Source of the DNA: Pseudomonas baetica
GTDB taxonomy: Bacteria > Pseudomonadota > Gammaproteobacteria > Pseudomonadales > Pseudomonadaceae
Direction: 5' to 3'
Assembly: GCF_019733355.1 (NCBI RefSeq)
Contig: NZ_JAIHLQ010000043.1
Span: 1 to 52,758, forward strand
DNA length: 52,758 nucleotides
Shown here: piece by piece, positions 42,254 to 50,862 of the stretch
Numbering within the stretch: position 1 is the stretch's first letter
Layout of the letters: each line of letters starts with the position of its first letter
Program-made: the position numbers and the translations under genes
Notes under the pieces: model-generated
Seen by the model: only the letters and a program-made list of their open reading frames with translations
What the model was told of the DNA's origin: nothing
Database searches by the model: none

Positions 42254-44578
42254 ATGACTCGAACTCGATCTCCCCGTACCAAGAAAAAACCACCTTCCAA
42301 GGGCCTGCGCCCTTGGCTGGGTTGGGCCATTAAACTCAGTCTGGTCGGCCTTGTGGTGCTGGCCGGATTCGCCGTTTACCTCGATGCCGTGGTGCAGGAG
42401 AAGTTCTCCGGCAAGCGCTGGACCATCCCGGCCAAGGTCTACGCGCGTCCGCTTGAGCTGTTCGTCGGACAAAAGCTCAGCAAAGACGATTTCCTCACCG
42501 AACTCGATGCCCTGGGCTATCGCCGCGAAGCCGTGAGCAATGGTCCGGGTTCCGCAGCGGTCAACGGCAATACCGTCGATCTGAATACCCGTGGCTTCCA
42601 GTTTTATGAAGGTATGGAGAAACCGCAGCCGGTGCATGTGCGCTTCTCCGGTGACTACGTTGCTGAGCTTTCGGCAATCAACGGTTCGAAATTGTCCGTG
42701 GTTCGCCTGGAGCCGCTGCTGATCGGCGGGATTTACCCGAAAAACCTTGAAGACCGCATTCTGATCAAGATCGATCAGGTGCCGCCGTATCTGCTGGAAA
42801 CCCTCGTTGCTGTAGAAGATCGCGATTTCTACAGTCACTGGGGCGTATCGCCGAAGTCGATTGCCCGCGCCATTTGGGTCAACACCTCCGGCGGCAAGAT
42901 GACTCAGGGCGGCAGTACGCTGACCCAGCAGTTGGTCAAGAACTTCTACCTGACCAATGAACGCAGCCTGACCCGTAAGCTCACCGAAGCAATGATGGCG
43001 ATGTTGCTGGAATTGCATTACGACAAGAAAGACATCCTTGAGGCGTACCTCAACGAAGTCTTCGTCGGTCAGGATGGCCAGCGTGCGGTGCATGGTTTCG
43101 GTCTGGCGAGCCAGTTTTTCTTCGGCCAACCCTTGTCCGAGCTGAAACTGCATCAAGTAGCGTTGCTGGTCGGCATGGTCAAAGGCCCGTCCTATTACAA
43201 CCCGCGTCGCAACCCCGAGCGTGCGCTTGAGCGTCGCAACCTTGTGCTCGACGTGCTTGAGCAACAAGGCGTGGCAACGGCGGAGCAGGTCGAAGCTGCG
43301 AAGAAAATGCCATTGGGTGTGACCACTCGCGGCAAATTGGCGGACAGCTCGTTTCCAGGCTTTATGGATCTGGTCAAACGCCAGTTGCGCGAAGACTATC
43401 GCGACGAAGACTTGACCGAAGAAGGCCTGCGGATCTTCACCAGTTTCGACCCGATTCTGCAGATGAAGGCCGAGGCTTCGGTCAATGACACCTTTAAACG
43501 CCTGTCAGGGCGCAAAGGCTCCGATGATGTGGAAGCGGCCATGGTCGTGACCAACCCGGAAACCGGTGAAGTGCAGGCGATGATCGGTAGCCGGCAGGCA
43601 AGTTTTGCCGGGTTCAACCGGGCACTCGATGCCGTGCGTCCGGTGGGTTCGTTGATCAAGCCGGCGGTGTATTTGACCGCGCTGGAGAAACCGAGTCAGT
43701 ACACACTGACCAGTTGGTTGTCTGATGAACCGCTATCGGTCAAAGGAGCCGACGGTCAGGTGTGGAAACCGCAGAACTATGATCGCCGCTCCCATGGCAC
43801 CGTGTTCCTCTATCAGGGCCTGGCGCATTCCTACAATCTGTCGACCTCGCGTCTCGGTCTGGAAGTGGGTGTGCCCAATGTGCTCAAGACCTTGGCGCGT
43901 CTGGGTGTGACGCGTGAGTTCCCGGCATACCCGTCCATGTTGCTGGGCGCCGGCGGCATGACCCCGATCGAAGTGGCGACCATGTACCAGACGCTGGCCA
44001 ACGGCGGTTTCAACACGCCAATGCGCGGGATTCGCAGCGTACTGACCGCCGAAGGCGAGCCGCTCAAGCGTTATCCGTTCCAGATTCAGCAGCGTTTTGA
44101 TCCGGCTTCCATCTATCTGATTCAGAACGCCATGCAGCGCGTGATGCGTGAAGGTACCGGCAGATCGGTTTACAACGTGCTGCCGAAAACCCTGACCCTG
44201 GCCGGCAAGACCGGCACCAGTAACGATTCTCGCGACAGTTGGTTCGCAGGCTTCAGTCAGGACTTGCTGGCGGTGGTGTGGCTGGGGCGTGATGACAACG
44301 GCAAGACGCCGTTCACCGGCGCCACCGGTGCGTTGCAGGTCTGGACCAGTTTCATGCGCAAAGCCGATCCGCTGCCGCTGGACATGCCGCAACCGGACAA
44401 CATCGTGCAGGCGTGGGTCGACTCCCATACCGGGCAAGGCTCCGATGCCAACTGCCCGGGTGCGGTGCAGATGCCGTATATTCGCGGCAGCGAACCGCCA
44501 CCCGGCGCCTCGTGTGCGGGCGAAACGCCTGCTACAGGCGAGTCGGTGATGGATTGGGTCAAGGGCTGGATGAATTAA
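42254..44578 (+). CDS. mrcB: Penicillin-binding protein 1b
   Basis: A 774-aa bifunctional peptidoglycan synthase. One membrane helix (about 24-46), a UB2H-type domain, then the GT51 glycosyltransferase with catalytic glutamate E188 in AVEDRDFYSHWG and TQGGSTLTQQLVKNFYL. The transpeptidase has S466-x2-K469 (GSLIKP), SYNLSTS (SxN) and GKTGTSND (KTG). Length is typical. The next gene is its outer-membrane activator LpoP, 16 nt downstream. Confidence 0.97.
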   Translation: MTRTRSPRTKKKPPSKGLRPWLGWAIKLSLVGLVVLAGFAVYLDAVVQEKFSGKRWTIPAKVYARPLELFVGQKLSKDDFLTELDALGYRREAVSNGPGSAAVNGNTVDLNTRGFQFYEGMEKPQPVHVRFSGDYVAELSAINGSKLSVVRLEPLLIGGIYPKNLEDRILIKIDQVPPYLLETLVAVEDRDFYSHWGVSPKSIARAIWVNTSGGKMTQGGSTLTQQLVKNFYLTNERSLTRKLTEAMMAMLLELHYDKKDILEAYLNEVFVGQDGQRAVHGFGLASQFFFGQPLSELKLHQVALLVGMVKGPSYYNPRRNPERALERRNLVLDVLEQQGVATAEQVEAAKKMPLGVTTRGKLADSSFPGFMDLVKRQLREDYRDEDLTEEGLRIFTSFDPILQMKAEASVNDTFKRLSGRKGSDDVEAAMVVTNPETGEVQAMIGSRQASFAGFNRALDAVRPVGSLIKPAVYLTALEKPSQYTLTSWLSDEPLSVKGADGQVWKPQNYDRRSHGTVFLYQGLAHSYNLSTSRLGLEVGVPNVLKTLARLGVTREFPAYPSMLLGAGGMTPIEVATMYQTLANGGFNTPMRGIRSVLTAEGEPLKRYPFQIQQRFDPASIYLIQNAMQRVMREGTGRSVYNVLPKTLTLAGKTGTSNDSRDSWFAGFSQDLLAVVWLGRDDNGKTPFTGATGALQVWTSFMRKADPLPLDMPQPDNIVQAWVDSHTGQGSDANCPGAVQMPYIRGSEPPPGASCAGETPATGESVMDWVKGWMN

Positions 44579-44594
44579 GCGAAGAGGGTTTCAA

Positions 44595-45344
44595 GTGAAC
44601 AAGTGGTTGATTCCAGCGGTGACCGCCGTAGCTTTGCTCAGCGGCTGCTCTACCGTACAGCGTGGTTCGATCCCGGTGGTTGATTCCGGTACGGCCGTGT
44701 CCAACAGCGAACGTATTTCGGCCAATGGCGGCTTCCGCCAAACCACGGTCAAGCGTCCTGTTCAGGGCCAGACTCAGGCCATTCCACAAGGTGACTCTGG
44801 CGTAGTTGTGATGGTGCCGGGTGGCGGCGCGACCACCTCGACGCCGATCAGCACTTCACCGATCGTGCCGGGTCCGGCGTCCGGTGGCATCACGCCGGGG
44901 CCGTACAACCCTTCGCCAGTGGAATCGGCGCCGATCAACTCCGGCAGCTACAGCATGCCTTCGACGCCAAGTGGCATTCCTTCGGCCAACAGTGGCGGTG
45001 GCTTGTCTGCGGATGAGCAACTGGACGGTCCGGTTCTCGCCTTGCTGACCACCGCTCAACAGCAACAGGCCGGTGGCGACCTCAACGGCGCGTCTTCCAG
45101 CCTGGAGCGCGCGCAACGTGTGGCCCCGCGTGAACCGCAAGTGCTTTATCGCCTGGCGCAGGTGCGCATGGCTCAAGGCGATGCGCCGCAGGCCGAACAG
45201 TTCGCCCGTCGTGCCTTGACGCTGGCCAACGGTCGTCCGGATTTGCAGGCCAGTCTGTGGGAGCTGATCGCTCAGTCCCGTGAGAAGCAGGGTGACTCCG
45301 CTGGCGCCGCTCTGGCCCGTCAAAAGGCCAAGGTTTCGCTGTGA
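44595..45344 (+). CDS. lpoP: LpoP, TPR lipoprotein activator of PBP1b
   Basis: A 249-aa outer-membrane lipoprotein. The lipobox is LLSGC (C18), followed by a long disordered Ser/Thr/Pro/Gly-rich tether (about 30-140) able to cross the periplasm. The C-terminal TPR-like domain reads LLTTAQQQQAGGDLNGASSSLERAQRVAPREPQVLYRLAQV. Pseudomonas uses LpoP in place of E. coli LpoB to stimulate PBP1b, and the gene always lies next to mrcB as I recall. GTG start at 44595. The stop shares its A with the next ATG. Confidence 0.9.
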   Translation: MNKWLIPAVTAVALLSGCSTVQRGSIPVVDSGTAVSNSERISANGGFRQTTVKRPVQGQTQAIPQGDSGVVVMVPGGGATTSTPISTSPIVPGPASGGITPGPYNPSPVESAPINSGSYSMPSTPSGIPSANSGGGLSADEQLDGPVLALLTTAQQQQAGGDLNGASSSLERAQRVAPREPQVLYRLAQVRMAQGDAPQAEQFARRALTLANGRPDLQASLWELIAQSREKQGDSAGAALARQKAKVSL

Positions 45345-45679
45345 TGGATAGTCGTTTTCCGAAAATCGCCGATCAGCTTTTGCTGATCGAGCGTGAACTG
45401 CGTACGCAGGGCATGTGGGATGAAGTCTCGCCGTCCGCCGAAGCCTTGAGCAGTGTCGAGCCGTTTTCGGTCGACACGCTCGACTTCGAGCAGTGGTTGC
45501 AATGGATTTTCCTGCCACGCATGAAGATGATCCTCGAACAGGATCTGCCGTTACCTAATGCCTCGGGCATTCAGGAAATGGCTGAAATGGTCTTCGCCCA
45601 GCGCAATCTGCAGGGCAAGGATCGGCAGCTTCAGGTATTGCTCAAAGAGTTCGACTTGCTGATTACTGCTTCGCGCTGA
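45344..45679 (+). CDS. YqcC family protein
   Basis: A 111-aa all-helical protein: a segment of ERELRTQGMWDE, PFSVDTLDFEQWLQWIFLPRM and NASGIQEMAEMVFAQR marks the YqcC/DUF446 family. No enzymatic motif. The ATG at 45344 overlaps the lpoP stop (TGATG), so it is the third gene of the mrcB operon. Function is unknown. Confidence 0.87.
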   Translation: MDSRFPKIADQLLLIERELRTQGMWDEVSPSAEALSSVEPFSVDTLDFEQWLQWIFLPRMKMILEQDLPLPNASGIQEMAEMVFAQRNLQGKDRQLQVLLKEFDLLITASR

Positions 45680-45687
45680 ACCGGAAG

Positions 45688-45711
45688 CTGCCAGTCATTA
45701 CTGGCAGTTTT
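45688..45711. terminator. Terminator between convergent yqcC and the DUF4124 gene
   Basis: An 8-bp stem CTGCCAGT (45688-45695) / ACTGGCAG (45700-45707) followed by TTTT. The TAA of the minus-strand DUF4124 gene lies in the loop, so coding and terminator overlap. Confidence 0.85.
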
Positions 45712-46114
45712 GCGCTATCTGCTTCTGCGCTTCGCTGATGCGTTCCTGACGTTGCGCATCATCAAGCCGCCGCAATTGTCCCTCTACTTCCTCCCGCAAG
45801 CGCGGATTGTTCTGCAATTGCGCAAGGTTGGTGCGTGCCTGTTCACAAAATGCTTTGAGCTGCGCTTGCTGGTCGGCGACCTGTTTCTTGACCTTGGCAT
45901 CGATGGCTTTCTGATCGCCGAGTACGCCGTTACCGGGCATTGCCGCAGGTTTCGGCGCGGGCGAGGAGGGTGTCTGCACAGAGGTGGACGGCTGGCCTTG
46001 GGGAGGTTGTGCATCGAAATGCGTGACACCTTGGGCGTCGACCCATTTGTAGATCTGAGCGGCCGAGCACCAGGGGCTGAGGCCGATCAGCAGTGTGAGG
46101 AGGAGCGTTCGCAT
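45698..46114 (-). CDS. DUF4124 secreted protein
   Basis: A 138-aa protein with a signal peptide (MRTLLLTLLIGLSPWCSA, cut before AQIYKW). The short DUF4124 domain IYKWVDAQGVTHFDAQPPQG follows. A proline/serine-rich linker and a C-terminal charged helical region (KVKKQVADQQAQLKAFCEQARTNL) complete it. The domain resembles a WxxxxGxxH(Y/F)xDxPP carbohydrate-binding-like fold of unknown ligand. It is convergent with yqcC. Confidence 0.87.
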   Translation of the reverse strand: MRTLLLTLLIGLSPWCSAAQIYKWVDAQGVTHFDAQPPQGQPSTSVQTPSSPAPKPAAMPGNGVLGDQKAIDAKVKKQVADQQAQLKAFCEQARTNLAQLQNNPRLREEVEGQLRRLDDAQRQERISEAQKQIAQNCQ

Positions 46115-46219
46115 GCTGATTCCTTGGCAAAATTGCGCAATTGACGCTAACAGAGTAGCGGTTTTCAGGTTTTTTCTTGCGTTCTCATGTGCTTACCCAC
46201 AATTAAGCACACAGACGAC

Positions 46220-46513
46220 TTGACTTGGAGAGGGCGAAACAGAAGAATCCAAAGTCCGCTGTAGAGGGACTGCCAGAAGCAGACCCTCTCGGTAGATCAT
46301 GAGGCGCACATCCGCGCCGACCTGTTACACCCGCAACGCGTTACCTCGCGCTGGGTGGGAAAGGCCCGCAACACTTGGGACGATCCCAATACTTGCTCAG
46401 TCAGTGCTGACGTAGTCGGCGACCACCGTCGCTCATGCTCTGCCGAGAAGTAAACCTATTAAGACCCGCCCCTATTTTGTGGACGGTATTCTGGCGTTTT
46501 AGAGGTGAACAAC
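46220..46513 (+). promoter_or_regulatory. Long structured leader and probable promoter of ilvIHC
   Basis: TTGACT (46220-46225) and AAGAAT (46243-46248) with 17-nt spacing give a plausible sigma-70 promoter and a leader of about 260 nt. It contains a GAGGG/CCCTC hairpin (46265-46289), a TTGGG/CCCAA hairpin (46375-46389) and a GCGAC/GTCGC hairpin (46419-46432). A 38-codon ORF (46299-46415) ends in a stretch with Ile, Ile, Leu, Val and Leu codons, including rare ATA and CTT, just before the last hairpin. This fits attenuation, but no U-run terminator is seen. Confidence 0.4.
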
Positions 46514-48238
46514 GTGGAGCTTTTATCTGGCGGTGAGATGCTCGTCCGCTTTTTGCGTGACGAAGGCGTCAAATATATTTACGGGTACCCGGGTGGTGCT
46601 CTCCTGCATGTTTACGATGCCCTGTTCAAAGAACCGGAAGTGACCCACATCCTGGTTCGTCACGAACAAGCGGCTACCCATATGGCTGACGGCTATGCTC
46701 GTGCCACCGGTAAAGCCGGCGTGGTATTGGTAACTTCCGGTCCAGGCGCCACAAACGCCATCACCGGTATCGCCACGGCCTATATGGATTCGATTCCAAT
46801 GGTGATCATTTCCGGTCAGGTGCCAAGCACCATGGTCGGTACCGATGCGTTCCAGGAAACCGACATGATCGGTATCTCCCGGCCGATCGTGAAGCACAGC
46901 TTCATGATCAAGCACGCCTCGGAAATCCCGGAAGTCATGAAGAAAGCCTTCTACCTGGCGCAATCCGGTCGTCCGGGCCCGGTCGTGGTCGATATCCCGA
47001 AAGACATGACCAACCCGGCCGAGAAGTTCGAATACGTCTTCCCGAAGAAAGCCAAGCTGCGCTCCTACAGTCCAGCCGTTCGCGGTCATTCCGGGCAAAT
47101 CCGCAAGGCAGCAGAAATGCTCCTGGCGGCCAAGCGCCCAGTGCTGTACTCCGGCGGCGGCGTGATTTTGGGCAACGGTTCCGCACCGCTGACCGAATTG
47201 GCGAAAATGCTTAACCTGCCAGTGACTAACACACTGATGGGCCTGGGCGGGTTCCCTGGTACCGATCGTCAGTTCATCGGCATGCTCGGCATGCACGGCA
47301 GCTACACCGCTAACCTGGCGATGCACCATGCTGACGTGATCCTGGCTGTCGGCGCGCGTTTCGACGATCGCGTGATCAACGGCGCGGCGAAGTTCTGCCC
47401 GAATGCCAAGATCATTCACATTGATATCGACCCGGCTTCGATTTCCAAAACCATCAAGGCCGACGTGCCTATTGTGGGTCCGGTAGAGAGCGTCCTGACC
47501 GAAATGGTCGCGATTCTCAAGGAAATCGGCGAGACCCCGAACAAGGAGTCCGTGGCCAGTTGGTGGAAGCAGGTTGATGAGTGGCGCGGTGATCGCGGCC
47601 TGTTCCCTTACGATAAGGGTGACGGCAGCAAGATCAAGCCGCAGACCGTGATCGAAACCCTGTGCGAAGTGACCAAGGGCGATGCCTTTATCACCTCTGA
47701 CGTGGGTCAGCATCAGATGTTCGCTGCGCAGTACTACACGTTCAACAAGCCTAATCGCTGGATCAACTCCGGTGGCCTGGGCACCATGGGCTTCGGTTTC
47801 CCGGCGGCCATGGGTATCAAGTTGAGCTTCCCGGAAGACGACGTTGCCTGCGTCACCGGTGAAGGCAGCATCCAGATGAACATCCAGGAACTGTCGACCT
47901 GCCTGCAATATGGCTTGCCGGTGAAGATCGTCATCCTGAACAACGGCGTTCTGGGGATGGTTCGTCAGTGGCAGGACATGAGCTACGGCAGCCGTCACTC
48001 GCACTCCTACATGGAATCGCTGCCTGACTTCGTCAAATTGGCTGAAGCATATGGTCACGTTGGCGTGCGCATCACCGATTCGAAGGATTTGAAGTCGAAG
48101 ATGGAAGAGGCGTTCGCCATGAAAGATCGCCTGGTGATAATCGATATTTCGGTCGACACCAGCGAGCACGTCTACCCGATGCAGATCAAAGACGGCTCCA
48201 TGCGCGATATGTGGCTGAGCAAGACGGAGCGTACCTAA
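46514..48238 (+). CDS. ilvI: Acetolactate synthase III large subunit
   Basis: A 574-aa thiamine-diphosphate enzyme that condenses pyruvate with pyruvate or 2-ketobutyrate in valine, leucine and isoleucine synthesis. Catalytic glutamate is in HEQAATHMADGYAR. FAD-binding and domain segments include VPSTMVGTDAFQETDMIGI and GLGGFPGTDRQFIGMLG; the ThDP/Mg motif starts GEGSIQMN and ends with NNGVLGMVRQWQ. The second GTG at 46514 is preferred to GTG at 46505 because AGAGGT then has proper spacing and the length is standard. Confidence 0.96.
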   Translation: MELLSGGEMLVRFLRDEGVKYIYGYPGGALLHVYDALFKEPEVTHILVRHEQAATHMADGYARATGKAGVVLVTSGPGATNAITGIATAYMDSIPMVIISGQVPSTMVGTDAFQETDMIGISRPIVKHSFMIKHASEIPEVMKKAFYLAQSGRPGPVVVDIPKDMTNPAEKFEYVFPKKAKLRSYSPAVRGHSGQIRKAAEMLLAAKRPVLYSGGGVILGNGSAPLTELAKMLNLPVTNTLMGLGGFPGTDRQFIGMLGMHGSYTANLAMHHADVILAVGARFDDRVINGAAKFCPNAKIIHIDIDPASISKTIKADVPIVGPVESVLTEMVAILKEIGETPNKESVASWWKQVDEWRGDRGLFPYDKGDGSKIKPQTVIETLCEVTKGDAFITSDVGQHQMFAAQYYTFNKPNRWINSGGLGTMGFGFPAAMGIKLSFPEDDVACVTGEGSIQMNIQELSTCLQYGLPVKIVILNNGVLGMVRQWQDMSYGSRHSHSYMESLPDFVKLAEAYGHVGVRITDSKDLKSKMEEAFAMKDRLVIIDISVDTSEHVYPMQIKDGSMRDMWLSKTERT

Positions 48239-48240
48239 TC

Positions 48241-48732
48241 ATGCGTCACATTATTTCCTTGCTTCTGGAAAACGAACCCGGTGCTTTGTCTCGTGTAGTC
48301 GGCCTGTTCTCGCAGCGCAACTACAACATCGAAAGCCTGACCGTGGCCCCAACCGAAGACCCGACACTGTCGCGTCTGACGCTGACCACTGTTGGTCACG
48401 ATGAAGTCATCGAGCAGATCACCAAAAACCTGAACAAGCTGATCGAAGTGGTCAAGCTGGTGGACCTGTCGGAAAGTGCTCACATCGAGCGCGAGCTGAT
48501 GCTGGTCAAGGTCAAGGCCACTGGCGCCCAGCGCGCCGAGATCAAACGCACTACCGATATTTACCGTGGACAGATCGTCGATGTCAGCGCGAGCGTGTAT
48601 ACCGTTCAATTGACCGGTACCAGCGACAAGCTCGACAGCTTCATTCAGTCCATCGGCACCGCATCGATTCTGGAAACCGTCCGTAGCGGCGTGACCGGTA
48701 TTGCTCGCGGCGACAAAGTACTCAGCATCTAA
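48241..48732 (+). CDS. ilvH: Acetolactate synthase small (regulatory) subunit
   Basis: A 163-aa subunit. The N-terminal ACT domain begins RHIISLLLENEPGALSRVVGLFSQRNYNIESL, which binds valine for feedback control, followed by a C-terminal domain that activates the catalytic subunit. It starts 2 nt after the ilvI stop; ilvC follows 47 nt later. The three genes form the ilvIHC operon. Confidence 0.97.
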   Translation: MRHIISLLLENEPGALSRVVGLFSQRNYNIESLTVAPTEDPTLSRLTLTTVGHDEVIEQITKNLNKLIEVVKLVDLSESAHIERELMLVKVKATGAQRAEIKRTTDIYRGQIVDVSASVYTVQLTGTSDKLDSFIQSIGTASILETVRSGVTGIARGDKVLSI

Positions 48733-48779
48733 CCAAATTAGCGAAGGGCCTGAACGGCCAGGATATATAGGGGAATTTC

Positions 48780-49796
48780 ATGAAAGTTTATTACGAAAAA
48801 GACTGCGACCTGTCGATCATCCAGGGCAAGAAAGTTGCCATCATCGGTTACGGTTCCCAGGGCCACGCTCAAGCGTGCAACCTGAAAGACTCCGGTGTCG
48901 ACGTTACCGTTGGTCTGCGTAAAGGTTCGGCCACTGTTGCCAAAGCCGAAGCTCACGGCCTGAAAGTGACCGACGTTGCTTCCGCTGTTGCTGCTGCCGA
49001 CCTGGTCATGATCCTGACCCCAGACGAGTTCCAGTCCTCCCTGTACAAAAACGAAATCGAACCGAACATCAAGAAAGGCGCCACTCTGGCCTTCTCCCAC
49101 GGTTTCGCGATCCACTACAATCAGGTTGTTCCGCGTGCCGACCTCGACGTGATCATGATCGCGCCGAAAGCTCCGGGCCACACCGTACGTTCCGAATTCG
49201 TGAAAGGCGGCGGTATCCCTGACCTGATCGCGATCTACCAGGACGCTTCGGGCAACGCCAAAAACGTAGCGCTGTCCTACGCGGCTGGTGTGGGTGGCGG
49301 TCGTACCGGCATCATCGAAACCACCTTCAAGGACGAGACTGAAACTGACCTGTTCGGCGAACAAGCCGTTCTGTGCGGCGGTACCGTTGAGCTGGTGAAA
49401 GCCGGTTTCGAAACGCTGGTTGAAGCTGGCTATGCGCCGGAAATGGCTTACTTCGAGTGCCTGCACGAACTGAAACTGATCGTTGACCTCATGTACGAAG
49501 GCGGTATCGCCAACATGAACTACTCGATCTCCAACAACGCTGAGTACGGCGAGTACGTGACTGGTCCTGAAGTGATCAACGCCGAATCCCGTCAGGCCAT
49601 GCGCAACGCCCTGAAACGTATTCAGGACGGCGAATACGCCAAAATGTTCATCAGCGAAGGCGCAACCGGCTACCCTTCGATGACCGCCAAGCGTCGTAAC
49701 AACGCCGCTCACGGTATCGAAATCATCGGCGAGCAACTGCGCTCCATGATGCCGTGGATCGGTGCCAACAAGATCGTCGACAAAGCCAAAAACTAA
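48780..49796 (+). CDS. ilvC: Ketol-acid reductoisomerase (class I)
   Basis: A 338-aa NADPH-dependent enzyme that isomerises and reduces acetolactate or acetohydroxybutyrate. The Rossmann motif is GYGSQGHAQACNLKDSG; metal-binding acidic residues are in DLFGEQAVLCGG and the second-domain region MAYFECLHELKLI. Length is that of the short class I form. Codon use is biased to highly expressed genes, with C-ending codons for many residues. Followed by a strong terminator. Confidence 0.98.
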   Translation: MKVYYEKDCDLSIIQGKKVAIIGYGSQGHAQACNLKDSGVDVTVGLRKGSATVAKAEAHGLKVTDVASAVAAADLVMILTPDEFQSSLYKNEIEPNIKKGATLAFSHGFAIHYNQVVPRADLDVIMIAPKAPGHTVRSEFVKGGGIPDLIAIYQDASGNAKNVALSYAAGVGGGRTGIIETTFKDETETDLFGEQAVLCGGTVELVKAGFETLVEAGYAPEMAYFECLHELKLIVDLMYEGGIANMNYSISNNAEYGEYVTGPEVINAESRQAMRNALKRIQDGEYAKMFISEGATGYPSMTAKRRNNAAHGIEIIGEQLRSMMPWIGANKIVDKAKN

Positions 49797-49814
49797 GTCC
49801 TCGTCTCTTGTACG

Positions 49815-49841
49815 AAAAACGCGGCCTCGGCCGCGTTTTTT
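49815..49841 (+). terminator. Rho-independent terminator of ilvIHC
   Basis: AAAAACGCGG (49815-49824) pairs with CCGCGTTTTT (49831-49840) and is followed by a T run, 19 nt after the ilvC stop. Confidence 0.94.
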
Positions 49842-49941
49842 CGTTTGAGGCGGTGGTTCTGGTATAAAGCTGCATCGTTTGTGGCCGAACCGTCGTCACA
49901 GACACAGTCGATTTTTTCCAAACCGTTGCAAGGTAATGTCC

Positions 49942-50799
49942 ATGAGCGAACGTCCCGAAGAGCCGAACAAGGCTTCTGACGCCGAAAGCCTGCTGCCCAT
50001 CGATGAACACATCGAAGAAGGGCACGACGCAGAAGGTCGTAAAGTCCGGCATCGTGGTATCTATCTGCTGCCGAACCTGTTCACCACTGCAAACCTGTTC
50101 GCAGGTTTTTATTCCATCATCAATTCGATGAGCGCCCAGGCTGCGTTGAGCGCCGGCGATTCAGTGAACGCGAGCAAGTATTTCGCCTTCGCAGCGATTG
50201 CCATTTTCGTCGCCATGGTGCTCGACGGCCTTGATGGTCGTGTCGCGCGCATGACCAATACGCAAAGTGCGTTCGGTGCCGAGTACGACTCGCTGTCGGA
50301 CATGGTTGCGTTCGGTGTTGCGCCGGCCTTGCTGGCGTTCGGCTGGGCGCTGGGCGACATGGGTAAAGTCGGCTGGATGGTCGCCTTCATCTATGTGGCG
50401 GGCGCGGCCTTGCGTCTGGCGCGCTTCAACACCCAGGTCGGTACCGCGGATAAACGCTATTTCATCGGTTTGGCCAGCCCGGCAGCCGCTGGCGTGGTGG
50501 CGGGCATTGTCTGGGCGTTCAGCGATTACGGCATTCAGGGCTCGAAGATGTCGTTTCTGGTCGCGTTGATGGTGGCGGCTGCCGGCATGCTGATGGTCAG
50601 CAACATCAAGTACAACAGCTTCAAGGAGCTGGACTTGAAAGGGCGCGTGCCTTTCGTGGCGATTCTCGCGGTGGTGCTGGTGTTTGCCGTGGTCTTCAGC
50701 GATCCACCGCGCATTCTGCTGCTGGTTTTCCTCGCTTATGCGGCGTCCGGCCCAGTGCAATACCTGTTGCATCTTCGTCGGCACAAAAAGGCCGAGTGA
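49942..50799 (+). CDS. pssA: CDP-diacylglycerol-serine O-phosphatidyltransferase
   Basis: A 285-aa integral membrane enzyme that makes phosphatidylserine from CDP-diacylglycerol and serine. The CDP-alcohol phosphotransferase motif D-G-x2-D-G-R-x-A-R-x8-G-x3-D-x3-D is visible as DGLDGRVARMTNTQSAFGAE then YDSLSD. About seven or eight membrane helices follow a hydrophilic N-terminal tail. This is the membrane (subclass II) form, unlike the soluble E. coli enzyme. ATG at 49942 is preferred to 49936 because of AAGG spacing. Confidence 0.95.
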   Translation: MSERPEEPNKASDAESLLPIDEHIEEGHDAEGRKVRHRGIYLLPNLFTTANLFAGFYSIINSMSAQAALSAGDSVNASKYFAFAAIAIFVAMVLDGLDGRVARMTNTQSAFGAEYDSLSDMVAFGVAPALLAFGWALGDMGKVGWMVAFIYVAGAALRLARFNTQVGTADKRYFIGLASPAAAGVVAGIVWAFSDYGIQGSKMSFLVALMVAAAGMLMVSNIKYNSFKELDLKGRVPFVAILAVVLVFAVVFSDPPRILLLVFLAYAASGPVQYLLHLRRHKKAE

Positions 50800-50862
50800 T
50801 GTAATTTCCCGCATACTCCGCAGTCTATGGGTGCATCTGTCCTCCAAAGCTGCGGAGTTGCC

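Noticed and set aside
46187..46264. 25-codon ORF upstream of ilvI as leader peptide
   Set aside because: It starts before the predicted promoter and lacks a ribosome binding site.
46523..48169. 548-codon open frame on the minus strand
   Set aside because: It is exactly antisense to ilvI, whose motifs are unmistakable. The antisense protein has no recognisable domain and arises from high-GC codon bias.
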